Assembly: GCA_002329495.1 (NCBI GenBank) | Contig: DCTH01000078.1 | Location: 1 to 15,517, forward strand | Length of the DNA: 15,517 nt | Reading direction: 5' to 3' | Source of the DNA: Syntrophothermus sp. UBA1445 | GTDB lineage: Bacteria > Bacillota > Syntrophomonadia > Syntrophomonadales > DTU052 | Shown: piece after piece, positions 1 through 6,704 of the stretch | How positions within the stretch are numbered: the first letter of the stretch is position 1 | Layout: the number at the start of each line of letters is the position of its first letter | The notes under the pieces: generated by a model | What the model was told of the DNA's origin: nothing | Databases searched by the model: none | What the model saw: only the letters and a program-made list of their open reading frames with translations | Made by a program: the position numbers and the translations under genes

Positions 1-79
1 TTTCCGCCACTTTCGCCGCATCGACCACTGACCCGATGTTGGTGCCGCATTCACAAACAAAGACTCCTACTCGTTTCAC
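1..79 (-). CDS. hdrA: Heterodisulfide reductase subunit A, N-terminal fragment (partial)
   Basis: Only the first 26 codons are inside the window; the gene runs off the left edge. The reading begins MKRVGVFVCECGTNIGSVVD, which matches the typical HdrA start (hydrophobic strand, then a C-x-C-G-T-N-I segment leading into the flavin/FeS domains). The start is a GTG at 77-79, which overlaps the TGA stop of hdrB (GTGA, 76-79), with a GGAGGGG ribosome binding site about ten bases upstream inside the hdrB tail. HdrA is the FAD and iron-sulfur subunit that bifurcates electrons in soluble heterodisulfide-reductase-like complexes; in anaerobic Bacillota it is inferred to link NADH or formate/hydrogen, ferredoxin and another acceptor. 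The partner of this complex is not visible here. Confidence 0.85.
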   Translation of the reverse strand, partial: MKRVGVFVCECGTNIGSVVDAAKVAE

Positions 80-1266
80 GCCTTATTCCCCTCCTCTCCA
101 GCAGATTTTTCTTTGGCCTTTTTAGCCAGCAGGGCATCGGCCACCTTGAGGGCTTTGCCTTTATCCTGTTCCAGTATCTCTTCCAACTTGGCAGCCCGAG
201 CCGGTTCCTGCACCAGGATTTCCGCCAGCTGGGCAGCCTTGGCCTCATCATCGTAAACCTTCTTCGCCAGGGCCAGGTTAGCATCCTCAGAGGCTGCAGG
301 CTCTTCACTCTTGGCCGGTGCTTTGTCGGCTTTGGCCTTAGCCGCACCCTTGCCCTTCTTGCTGGCGGCCTGGGCTGCTGCTTCCTCCATGGCTTTGGCC
401 TTGGCCGGAAGCTGACGGAATATAGCGTTGGCTTCCACAAAGTGGCGGTTAGTACCCACTGTGGGTGGTTCATCACCACAGGCAATCGCCACCAGTTCCG
501 TCACGTAATATACTGGCAGGTTAAACTCGGTCTGGTACTTCTTCTCGATGGCTTTCTGCCGCATATCCAGATTCAAGTGGCAAACCGGACAGGCGGTAAC
601 AATACTGTCGGCTCCCATTTCCTTGGCGTTCTTCAATATCCGGTAGGTCATTTCCAGACAGATGTCGGTCTGGGTCACTCCCAGGCCGGCACCGCAGCAC
701 TCGGTCTTGAAAGCCCAATCCACTGGAGAAGCACCCAGTGTCTTCATAATGTTATCCATACTCTGGGGATCTTCAGGATCATCAAACCCCGTTATTGCAA
801 CCGGGCGAACCAAAAGACAACCGTAGTAGCAGGCTGGTGTCATACCCTTCAACGGTTTAGTCACTTTGGATGCCAGGTTATCCAATCCGTAACGTTCGGC
901 CAGGAGTTCCAGGACGGATACCGAATTTTGAGTGGCCTGAAAGGGCATACCTATAGCCTCTTCAACTTGACTGCGGGTCTTGGCGCTGGCCCTTACCTCA
1001 TATTCCGTAGCCCGCATGCGGTTATAGCAGGCGGCGCAAGGTGCCAGAGTATCAAGTCCCTCCTTTTCCGCAATTGCCAGATTCCTCGCCGGCAGGGATA
1101 TTGCCAGGAGGTGGTTAGTCTGGTGAGCAGAGCTGGCCCCGCAGCAGTTCCAGTCGGGTATCTCCCAGAGATCGATGCCTAAAAGCTTGGCCATCCTATG
1201 GGTTGACATCCCGTATTCAATGGACGTGGCGTCCAAGGAACATCCCGGATAATATGCCAATCTCAC
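76..1266 (-). CDS. hdrB: Heterodisulfide reductase subunit B with long Ala/Lys-rich C-terminal tail
   Basis: 396 residues, where HdrB is usually about 290-300. Two CCG (cysteine-rich) domains are clear: C9, C41-C42-G, C77-x2-C80, and C150, C190-C191-G, C226-x2-C229. These match the pattern that binds the noncubane 4Fe-4S clusters of HdrB, the thiol/disulfide-active subunit. After about residue 290 the protein turns into a low-complexity Ala/Lys/Glu-rich linker (about 293-328). It then has three short helical repeats of the form (K/R)AxxLxEIL (about 341-383), which are not part of the known HdrB fold. The start is GTG at 1264-1266, preceded by a near-perfect GGAGGTGATC Shine-Dalgarno, and overlaps the hdrC stop by four bases. 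It forms a coupled hdrC-hdrB-hdrA unit. Identity as HdrB is very likely; the tail function is unknown. Confidence 0.93.
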   Translation of the reverse strand: MRLAYYPGCSLDATSIEYGMSTHRMAKLLGIDLWEIPDWNCCGASSAHQTNHLLAISLPARNLAIAEKEGLDTLAPCAACYNRMRATEYEVRASAKTRSQVEEAIGMPFQATQNSVSVLELLAERYGLDNLASKVTKPLKGMTPACYYGCLLVRPVAITGFDDPEDPQSMDNIMKTLGASPVDWAFKTECCGAGLGVTQTDICLEMTYRILKNAKEMGADSIVTACPVCHLNLDMRQKAIEKKYQTEFNLPVYYVTELVAIACGDEPPTVGTNRHFVEANAIFRQLPAKAKAMEEAAAQAASKKGKGAAKAKADKAPAKSEEPAASEDANLALAKKVYDDEAKAAQLAEILVQEPARAAKLEEILEQDKGKALKVADALLAKKAKEKSAGEEGNKA

Positions 1267-1829
1267 TCGTGATCACCTCCCATTGCTTTGACTTTTTCGA
1301 AGATGCGGTTGACTTCGTTCTTACCCTTGATGAATTCGGGTAGTATTTTGAGCTTCCCTTTGGACATCATGAGTGGCCCTTGCTCTGCGTTTTTGAAAGG
1401 ATTCATGATGCGGGTGTTATACTCAAGTACCAATGAGACTTCGTGATTCCGACCATAACGCTTCACCGAGTTAAGAAAAGCCTGGTTAAATGCGGATACT
1501 TCTTTGACCACTTTGCCCCGGCTTAAGGCTTCTCGACGCAGAGCATCCATAATGGATGCGATCTCCACCCCTCTTGGGCACCGGGTACTGCAGGTATCAC
1601 AGGTCGCACAGATCCATATGCTTTTTGCCTGCAGGGCCTCCTCGATTAAACCTAGCTGCAGCAGGCGGATTATCTGACGCGGTGTATAATCCATGGCAAA
1701 ACCGACCGGACAGCCTGCCGAGCACTTTCCGCACTGGTAACAGAGGCTGGTCTTGGTTCCGGAAGCCGATTCAATGGCTTTAACTAACTCCCGAGATTCT
1801 CGGTGGGCGGACAAGACAACTTTACCCAT
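1263..1829 (-). CDS. hdrC: Heterodisulfide reductase subunit C
   Basis: 188 residues. Two classical 4Fe-4S ferredoxin motifs are visible: C30-x2-C33-x2-C36-x3-C40-P and C74-x2-C77-x2-C80-x3-C84-P, separated by a helical linker. This is the arrangement of HdrC, the electron-transfer subunit between HdrA and HdrB. The open frame extends further upstream (to 1892), but the ATG at 1827-1829 is chosen. It has a GGAGAGGAG site just upstream and begins MGKVVLSAHRES, while the extension lacks a ribosome binding site and conserved sequence. The gene is first of the hdrCBA operon, with its TGA stop inside the GTGA overlap with hdrB. There is no membrane segment, consistent with a soluble cytoplasmic complex. 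Confidence 0.92.
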   Translation of the reverse strand: MGKVVLSAHRESRELVKAIESASGTKTSLCYQCGKCSAGCPVGFAMDYTPRQIIRLLQLGLIEEALQAKSIWICATCDTCSTRCPRGVEIASIMDALRREALSRGKVVKEVSAFNQAFLNSVKRYGRNHEVSLVLEYNTRIMNPFKNAEQGPLMMSKGKLKILPEFIKGKNEVNRIFEKVKAMGGDHE

Positions 1830-2152
1830 TAACTCCTCTCCTTTCTTAAAATGAGATGCCAGTCCCCAGGTATGGCAACAGAATCCGGCCACACGGATCC
1901 CTGCAATTTGAGCACACTAATCAGGACACCATCAAAATTGCAAGCAACTATTCCCGGTTAACTCCTAGCAACTATTACTTTATTATAACTAATCATGTCA
2001 AATTGCGGTGTTAAATGTATGTAAAGTGTTAACCCAATTTATAGCAGAAGCCCTAAATTTGATATTGCTTGCATCAGAACTATGGAATAATGTAACATAT
2101 TAGTTAGATAGTGAACACATTTAACCATTTTATTGGCAATTTAATAGTATAC
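1830..2152. other. Intergenic region between hdrC and the TPP riboswitch
   Basis: About 320 AT-rich bases between divergently oriented units. No credible reading frame was seen. It must hold the minus-strand hdrC promoter and the plus-strand promoter of the riboswitch transcript. A plus-strand candidate is a TAGTAT -10 at about 2145-2150 immediately before the aptamer, or TTGCTT...TAATGT about 60 bases earlier. Neither is strong. Confidence 0.5.
1974..2002 (-). promoter_or_regulatory. Possible hdrCBA promoter
   Basis: On the minus strand a consensus TTGACA (1997-2002) is followed after about 18 bases by a weak TAATAG -10 box. A better TATAAT-like box (1982-1987) is too close to this -35. A 9-bp direct repeat, GCAACTATT on the plus strand (1944-1952 and 1968-1976), brackets the predicted start region and could be a regulator site. 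Tentative; no transcript evidence. Confidence 0.3.
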
Positions 2153-2243
2153 AGGCCACGGGGGGCTGAGGAGTCGGCTGAGATAGAACTATGGTTCTGA
2201 CCCGCTAACCTGATCTGGATAATGCCAGCGTAGGGATGTGCCA
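2153..2243 (+). ncRNA. TPP (THI-element) riboswitch aptamer
   Basis: The thiamine pyrophosphate aptamer signature is complete. It has GGGGGCTGAG near the 5' end, the CTGAGA pyrimidine-sensing segment (2178-2183), and ACCC followed by ACCTGATCTGGATAAT and GCCAGCGTAGGGA (2208-2236). A closing helix pairs GGC(C)AC near 2153-2158 with GTGCC near 2239-2243. TPP binding normally represses thiamine synthesis or uptake genes. The aptamer is followed by an intrinsic terminator, so control would be at transcription. The only coding trace downstream on this strand is a decayed ABC ATPase, so the switch no longer controls an intact gene in this window. Confidence 0.95.
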
Positions 2244-2268
2244 AACGCGAATTGAATTTTGCGAATTA

Positions 2269-2297
2269 CGGTTATCCTTCGGATATACCGTTTTTTT
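2269..2297 (+). terminator. Riboswitch expression-platform terminator
   Basis: Hairpin CGGT-TATCC, loop TTC, GGATA-(T)-ACCG with one bulged T, followed by seven Ts (2291-2297). It lies 25 bases after the TPP aptamer, as expected for a terminator that forms when TPP is bound. A direct repeat of GCGAATT between aptamer and hairpin may take part in the alternative fold. Confidence 0.85.
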
Positions 2298-2470
2298 CGG
2301 GGGTAATGAGCAGATGAAGTGCAAAGTAGTCAGGTTATTCCCAATGTCACAGAAGACCGGCCGTGTCCGGTAGCCAACAAGGTCATCGGTCTGATCAGAG
2401 ACTCGGGGTCAAATACGAAGTAGGTCCGATGGAGACAACTATGGAAGAGGAGCTTGCTGACCTTTTGGCC

Positions 2471-2744
2471 ATAGTGGAGAAAGCCTCACTGGACGCCTTG
2501 ACCAGGAGGCGCATGCGGTCCTGGTTGATCGAGGTATTCAAACACCTCAAGCTACCATACTGTTCGTAACCCACGATGTCGATGAGGCTCTCTACCTCTG
2601 TGACCGGATATATGTACTGTCTGATTGCCCCACCGTGGTCAAACTGCGGTGGAGGTGCCTTTTTCCCGGCACTCCCACCGGACTCTGACCAGTCCCGAAT
2701 ACGCCAGGGTTAGAAACACCCTGTTGGAGGCCCCGCCGGTTTAG
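2471..2744 (+). pseudogene. Decayed ABC transporter ATPase (ThiZ/SsuB-like) remnant
   Basis: Three successive frames together spell the C-terminal half of a nitrate/sulfonate/thiamine-precursor-type ABC ATPase. Frame 1 has SLDALTRRRMRSWLIEVF (post-Walker B D-loop and following helix), ending at the stop 2567-2569. Frame 2 from about 2548 has QATILFVTHDVDEALYLCDR (switch histidine H-loop), ending at TGA 2686-2688. Frame 3 from about 2679 has TLTSPEYARVRNTLLEA, ending at TAG 2742-2744, typical of the SsuB/ThiZ end. Walker A, the signature motif and Walker B itself are missing; the 170 bases between the terminator and this remnant are not recognisable. The position behind a TPP riboswitch suggests it was the ATPase of an HMP/thiamine uptake system (ThiXYZ-like). 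Non-functional as protein. Confidence 0.8.
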
Positions 2745-2769
2745 GGGTTTGCGAGACCCAAAATCGAAT

Positions 2770-2822
2770 TCCTATCCCGAGTATGCCGCAGTACGGCCCT
2801 GCTGGAGGCCTTATCTGTATAA
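2770..2822 (+). pseudogene. Second remnant of a similar ABC ATPase C-terminus
   Basis: The sequence reads YPEYAAVR in one frame and then ALLEALSV-stop in another. It parallels SPEYARVRNTLLEA of the preceding remnant at protein and DNA level (CCCGA-TA-GCC near the start, CTG-TGGAGGCC near the end), with a deletion of about four bases. It sits only about 25 bases after the stop of the first remnant. It may be the end of a paralogous ATPase gene left by deletion between two copies. The match is short, so this is tentative. Confidence 0.45.
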
Positions 2823-2860
2823 CGAAGATCTCGGTCGGTATGTTGTCATTCCGTTTTCCA

Positions 2861-4372
2861 TCACTCCGTGGCTTCAACCATTCCTGGATTCGGGCTATCA
2901 ATTACCTCCAGCGGTCTGGGCCCGGCTGGTTGTAACAACCGTTCCGGCAAAATATCGGTGGCAATCTTTATACCTTTATTAACAGACAGGTTATATCCCC
3001 GCCACCCCCGTTCAGCACCCCCGTATCTATTTTTAAGGTTAACAAAATACGTCTGTGCCAGCTCCTTGGTCAACGGGTCCACCTGTTCAGTGTCAAGCAG
3101 GCGGGCAATCTGCGGCGCTGCATCCGGCGACAGAGTCATAATGTATTCAATGCCCTGTCTCTGATAAGCAAAGTACCTGTCCACCTGGTTTTTCGCGATC
3201 AGGGTGTCAATCGGCACGACATTGAGTATCAGGTAATAAACCAGGCCGATGGTCAGGTAAACCAAGGTGATATTGAACTTCGGTTTTTTGATATAGAAAA
3301 AGGTGATCACCAGACCAATGGCTTCAAAGATTAAGAACCCGAAAACCAGCAGCCGTAATCTGGTTAGCCCGGCATCCGCGCTGTACAGCCACAAACGGTA
3401 CCATGAAGATGCCAGCAATATTATGGTGACGAGACACAGATAATGACTAAGGTATCTGGTGATTTTCGGCCACCATCCTTCTCTCAGCCTGGTCAGGTTA
3501 ACCGCAATCAGAATCAGGATAATATTGAGGCCGCTCAAAAACAACAGCTCAAAAAAGCCTTTCCGGGCGTACTCGGAGTAGCTTAACCCATAGGGCAGAT
3601 CGGCTCCGGCGAACAGGTACCTGAACTGGATGAACACAAACAGGGTGTATACTGCCAGAACCGATATGAGCAGGGTATTTAAAATTGCGAGATCTCCTCT
3701 GGGCGTCTTGACCGCAGGTGTTTCCTCCTCCTCGACCTTGGCGGTGTAAGCGATGTAGGCCAGACCGAACAGATACAGCCCCACAACCGCCCCATTGATG
3801 ACCTTAAAGATCGATTCCGGACTTATTAAGTTCAAGACCTGATCAAAAAAGTTGTTGGTACCCCTTAGGAAGATGGCATCTGCCGATGATAGCATGATGA
3901 CCAGAAATATCAGGCAGGGAAGGGTGACCGCCATACCTTTGACAACTCGTTTAACGACTTTGGTTGTGTGCTGATCAACTTCGCTCCACCACTTGAAGGG
4001 CAGCAGTACATGTTTAATGGGGGAAAAAATGTTTACGATGGTATCGAAAATAAACCGGAGCGAGTCTTCCTTGATCCGGAATTTACCGATCATCACCAAC
4101 ACCATAACGCTGTAGAGAATGATGATAACGAATACATTGGATACCTGCCACATGGGATTGCCGCTGATGAATGAGTTCAGGGAAAGAATGAAGATCGGTA
4201 CGAACAGCCATAATGCTTGTTTCTGCGGAGCCAGCCAGTACCAGCAGGCAAACTGCAGGATAATGAACAACGGTACACTGATCCCGGCGTAGTCGGGCAT
4301 GATGAGAAATATAAAGCTGACAGCCGAGACCAGGGCATATAGAAGTAGTTTATTCTGTAAGGTCTTTTCCAT
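2861..4372 (-). CDS. DUF4173-family multi-pass membrane protein
   Basis: 503 residues with about ten hydrophobic membrane segments. Examples are residues 8-26, 31-47, 54-68, 80-97 and 149-163, and several between 190 and 400. A soluble C-terminal tail follows of about 100 residues. The segment SYSEYARKGFFEL (264-276), after FIQFRYLFAG, is characteristic of the DUF4153/DUF4173 family, whose biochemical role is not established. The start is ATG 4370-4372, with GAGGAGG six bases upstream; an earlier in-frame ATG at 4385-4387 would place that site inside the gene and is rejected. It overlaps the end of the preceding HTH gene by 23 bases, so translation is probably coupled. It is last of the DUF2975-HTH-DUF4173 operon and convergent with the thiamine-transport remnant. 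Confidence 0.85.
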   Translation of the reverse strand: MEKTLQNKLLLYALVSAVSFIFLIMPDYAGISVPLFIILQFACWYWLAPQKQALWLFVPIFILSLNSFISGNPMWQVSNVFVIIILYSVMVLVMIGKFRIKEDSLRFIFDTIVNIFSPIKHVLLPFKWWSEVDQHTTKVVKRVVKGMAVTLPCLIFLVIMLSSADAIFLRGTNNFFDQVLNLISPESIFKVINGAVVGLYLFGLAYIAYTAKVEEEETPAVKTPRGDLAILNTLLISVLAVYTLFVFIQFRYLFAGADLPYGLSYSEYARKGFFELLFLSGLNIILILIAVNLTRLREGWWPKITRYLSHYLCLVTIILLASSWYRLWLYSADAGLTRLRLLVFGFLIFEAIGLVITFFYIKKPKFNITLVYLTIGLVYYLILNVVPIDTLIAKNQVDRYFAYQRQGIEYIMTLSPDAAPQIARLLDTEQVDPLTKELAQTYFVNLKNRYGGAERGWRGYNLSVNKGIKIATDILPERLLQPAGPRPLEVIDSPNPGMVEATE

Positions 4373-4580
4373 CTTGATCCTCCTCATATTCCAGGATATC
4401 GGCGGGCTGACATGACAGGGCCTTGCATATTTCCTCCAGGGTCGAGAAGCGGATGGCCCTGGCTTTGTTGTTTTTCAGTATCGAGAGATTGGCGGGGGTA
4501 ATGTTAATCTTCTCCGCCAGTTCCATGAGACCGATTTTTCGCTTGGCCATCATTACATCGAGATTGACTTTTATCGGCAT
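4350..4580 (-). CDS. YozG-like Cro/C1-type HTH transcriptional regulator
   Basis: 76 residues, essentially one helix-turn-helix domain. MAKRKIGLMELAEKINIT forms helices 1-2, PANLSILKNN is the recognition region, and FSTLEEICKALSCQPADILEY is the usual end of the short Xre/Cro class (HTH_26). Small regulators of this type are encoded beside DUF2975 membrane proteins, as in the yoaS-yozG pair of Bacillus, and the same pairing is present here. The ribosome binding site is moderate (GGAAG, ten bases before ATG). The gene lies 15 bases after the DUF2975 stop and overlaps the DUF4173 start. It probably regulates its own operon, possibly through the inverted repeat at 5117-5154; that link is inference. 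Confidence 0.9.
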   Translation of the reverse strand: MPIKVNLDVMMAKRKIGLMELAEKINITPANLSILKNNKARAIRFSTLEEICKALSCQPADILEYEEDQDGKDLTE

Positions 4581-4595
4581 TTAAGCTTCACTTCC

Positions 4596-5048
4596 TTACA
4601 CCGTATAATCGTTTTCTTCTTTGTAGTGGACGGCTTGTTTGAAGACATCTTTAAGTGTCAGGCAAAAAAGACCGGCGATCACGAAGACCAGAACGATTAT
4701 TGCCGTCGCTATGGTGAACCAGAAAAAACACTTAACGATGTAAAGGATTGCAATTACAAAGCTGGCAACCGCTAACTTCCGAAAACAGCTGACATTTTCC
4801 CAGACAAATGGATTTCCCCCCAATAGTGTTTTGAACATCGACTTGAGATTGTACATGATGTAAACTGCCGCGATGCCTGAGCAAAACAGGATAATAGTGA
4901 ATGGAAGCACGACGCTCTCTTCGTAGCCAAAGTATTGGCTGCCCCATCTGACCAAAAACGGCACCAGGATACAGCAGACAATTCCCCCGTAAAACATTAT
5001 GTCTACCAGCTGCTTGGTAAGACGGTGGACAAAACTGTTTTTGTACAC
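4596..5048 (-). CDS. DUF2975 (YoaS-like) membrane protein
   Basis: 150 residues with four predicted membrane segments: about residues 15-33, 44-65, 88-106 and 109-130. PFVWENVSCFRKLA between segments 2 and 3 is typical of DUF2975. The function is unknown; members are paired with a small YozG-type regulator, as here. The start is chosen at GTG 5046-5048. A GGGAGG site lies eight bases upstream, and the promoter at 5081-5109 predicts a transcript start near 5074. An in-frame ATG at 5067-5069 would have only a few leader bases and no Shine-Dalgarno. First gene of a three-gene operon. Confidence 0.85.
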   Translation of the reverse strand: MYKNSFVHRLTKQLVDIMFYGGIVCCILVPFLVRWGSQYFGYEESVVLPFTIILFCSGIAAVYIMYNLKSMFKTLLGGNPFVWENVSCFRKLAVASFVIAILYIVKCFFWFTIATAIIVLVFVIAGLFCLTLKDVFKQAVHYKEENDYTV

Positions 5049-5080
5049 GCGAAAAACCTCCCGACTCATTTGCTAAAACC

Positions 5081-5109
5081 ATTGTAGCCGGGCATTAATT
5101 AAAAATCAA
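5081..5109 (-). promoter_or_regulatory. Sigma-A-type promoter of the DUF2975-HTH-DUF4173 operon
   Basis: On the minus strand, -35 TTGATT (5104-5109), a 17-base spacer, and -10 TACAAT (5081-5086). The start predicted near 5074 gives a leader of about 26 bases to the GTG start of the DUF2975 gene. Confidence 0.75.
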
Positions 5110-5116
5110 TAAGATT

Positions 5117-5154
5117 TTATTGTTTAACGATAATATTTGAATGATAAACAATAA
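5117..5154. promoter_or_regulatory. Inverted repeat upstream of the promoter, candidate operator
   Basis: Perfect 10-bp arms TTATTGTTTA (5117-5126) and TAAACAATAA (5145-5154), separated by 18 AT-rich bases, lie directly upstream of the -35 box. A further TTATTG half-site overlaps the -35 region on the minus strand. The location suits binding by a dimeric regulator such as the operon's own Cro-like protein; binding is not shown. Confidence 0.5.
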
Positions 5155-5203
5155 GCTATGACAGGAGTCATGCCGGCAGTGCTACTTATACCCAAAAACT
5201 TAA

Positions 5204-5237
5204 GGCTCAACCCTCAGCAGTAACTGAGGATTGAGCC
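5204..5237 (-). terminator. Terminator after the AIM24 genes
   Basis: GGCTCAA-C-CCTCAG, loop CAGTAA, CTGAGG-A-TTGAGCC: a 13-pair stem with one C/A mismatch. On the minus strand it is followed by TTAAGTTTTTGGG. It lies about 70 bases beyond the stop of the second AIM24 gene and separates that operon from the DUF2975 operon. Confidence 0.8.
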
Positions 5238-5305
5238 CTATACACCCGTTGGTTATATTTCGCCCCCGGGCAGTTCACCCGCGGAGGGAAAACCGCCTTC
5301 TGCTT

Positions 5306-5986
5306 TTAACCCTGCTTGGGAGGGAGGAGAGGAATCAACCAGTTAATCAAACTCTGGGTACTCCGGGTCTGCATGTAGATCTTGCCAGGGCCCTCGAATT
5401 CACAGACCAGTCCTTCTCCACTTACAATGGAGCTTACAATCCCGGAAGCTGCTTTCTTAACCCGGTAATTAACCGTGGACTCAAAGGCTACAATGTGACT
5501 GGTATCAACTATATATCTCTCGCCCGGTGCCAAAACCTTATCCAAAATGGCTCCATAACTGGTAAGGATTAAGAGTCCCCGTCCGGTGATTTTCAGAAGA
5601 AACAATCCTTCCCCGGAAAAGAACGACTTGCCGCCCCCAAACTTGGTGTCTATGTTTAAGCTCATATCCCCGGCCAGATAAGAGCCGGATTGTACGAAAT
5701 AGCTTTCATCCTTAAGGTTTAAACCCACAATGTCTCCCGGCACGGTCGGCGCAAATGACACCTCTCCCGGGCCGCTTTCGGCTACGTAGTTACTGACAAA
5801 AAAGCTCTCGCCACCCAGGACCTTTCTTTTTAATGATCCCAGGAATCCTCCTTTCATTTCGGTAACCAGCTTAATGCTGGGGGTCATTGACACCATGGCC
5901 CCCGCTTCCGCCTGTACACCCTCTCCATGGTTTAACTTTAATACCGCCAGAGAATACGAAGGGCGGTGAAGAATCTCTAAGTTCAT
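5306..5986 (-). CDS. AIM24 / TIGR00266 family protein (second copy)
   Basis: 226 residues. It matches the AIM24 family throughout: AEAGAMVSM near residue 27, GGFLGSLKRKVLGGESFF near 47, and GKSFFSGEGLFLLKITGRG near 121. It ends with EFEGPGKIYMQTRS before a hydrophobic tail. Members form beta-rich trefoil-like barrels of unknown biochemical role. The start is ATG 5984-5986, with AAGGAGG seven bases upstream; a TTG two codons earlier would sit one base from that site and is rejected. It starts 12 bases after the stop of a paralogous gene and is the last gene before the terminator. A phosphatase, two AIM24 copies and a terminator therefore form one unit. Confidence 0.9.
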   Translation of the reverse strand: MNLEILHRPSYSLAVLKLNHGEGVQAEAGAMVSMTPSIKLVTEMKGGFLGSLKRKVLGGESFFVSNYVAESGPGEVSFAPTVPGDIVGLNLKDESYFVQSGSYLAGDMSLNIDTKFGGGKSFFSGEGLFLLKITGRGLLILTSYGAILDKVLAPGERYIVDTSHIVAFESTVNYRVKKAASGIVSSIVSGEGLVCEFEGPGKIYMQTRSTQSLINWLIPLLPPKQG

Positions 5987-5998
5987 CGGCAATCCTCC

Positions 5999-6685
5999 TT
6001 AATCGTTATCGGTACGCTGAACGGGACGGAACTGATCGATCCAGCCGGAAAATGCTCCCGGATTTCTGGTCTGCAGCCAAACCTTGCCTGGACCCCGGAA
6101 ACGACAGACCAGCATTTCCCCGCCGGTCAAAAAGGTCTTGAACCCGCCGCTTTTGTCTATGGTGAAGCTGGTATTCTCCGAAAAACAAACCACATGGCCA
6201 TTGTCAATTATAAAATCCTGGCCGGCTGCAATTTCAACCGGATGTAGGGCCCCAAAAGCACCTATAAAAAGCTTGCCGGTTCCACTTATTTTCAACAGAA
6301 ACAGGCCCATACGGCCAAAAAAGGAGTGCATTCCGCCCCAGGAGGTATCAACCTTGATCCCTTCGGTACAGGCGATGAACCCCCCTGATTGAACAAAGAC
6401 GGTCTCCTGGTTTAATTCCAGACAGAGGATATCTCCGGGCTGACCGGTACCCAGCAGCAGTTCTGCATCTCCTTCTGCGGTAAAGGTAGAGGTAAAAAAT
6501 GACTCCCCACCCAGCAGACTGCGCTTAAGGCTGCCCAAAACTCCACCCTGAGACATCCGGGCCTGTAAGGAAATATTGGGCGTCATACCGATCATGGCTC
6601 CTGGTTCCGCGATTATGGTTTCCCCGGCTCGCATAGTCAGGCGAGCCACCGCATAATCCGGCGAAAAAATGATTTCTTCCTGCAC
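5999..6685 (-). CDS. AIM24 / TIGR00266 family protein (first copy)
   Basis: 228 residues from the preferred GTG start. Landmarks are the same as in its neighbour: AEPGAMIGM, GGVLGSLKRSLLGGESFF, GGMHSFFGRMGLFLLKISG and CRFRGPGKVWLQTRNP. The C-terminus is more polar than in the second copy. Starting at GTG 6683-6685 (after GGGGGG) aligns residue for residue with the start of the paralogue (VQEEIIFSPDYA against MNLEILHRPSYS). An ATG at 6701-6703 is possible and would add six residues, but has no clear ribosome binding site. Tandem duplication followed by divergence is evident. Function unknown. Confidence 0.88.
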   Translation of the reverse strand: MQEEIIFSPDYAVARLTMRAGETIIAEPGAMIGMTPNISLQARMSQGGVLGSLKRSLLGGESFFTSTFTAEGDAELLLGTGQPGDILCLELNQETVFVQSGGFIACTEGIKVDTSWGGMHSFFGRMGLFLLKISGTGKLFIGAFGALHPVEIAAGQDFIIDNGHVVCFSENTSFTIDKSGGFKTFLTGGEMLVCRFRGPGKVWLQTRNPGAFSGWIDQFRPVQRTDND

Positions 6686-6704
6686 TTGAATCCCCCCATT
6701 CATA

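Noticed and set aside
442..1182. Open frame of 246 codons on the plus strand inside hdrB
   Set aside because: It is antisense to a clearly conserved gene, has no ribosome binding site or recognisable domain, and follows from the codon bias of hdrB.
2363..2569. Intact 68-residue small protein behind the TPP riboswitch
   Set aside because: Its C-terminal half is recognisable ABC ATPase sequence that continues in another frame, and no proper ribosome binding site precedes it, so it is part of a pseudogene.
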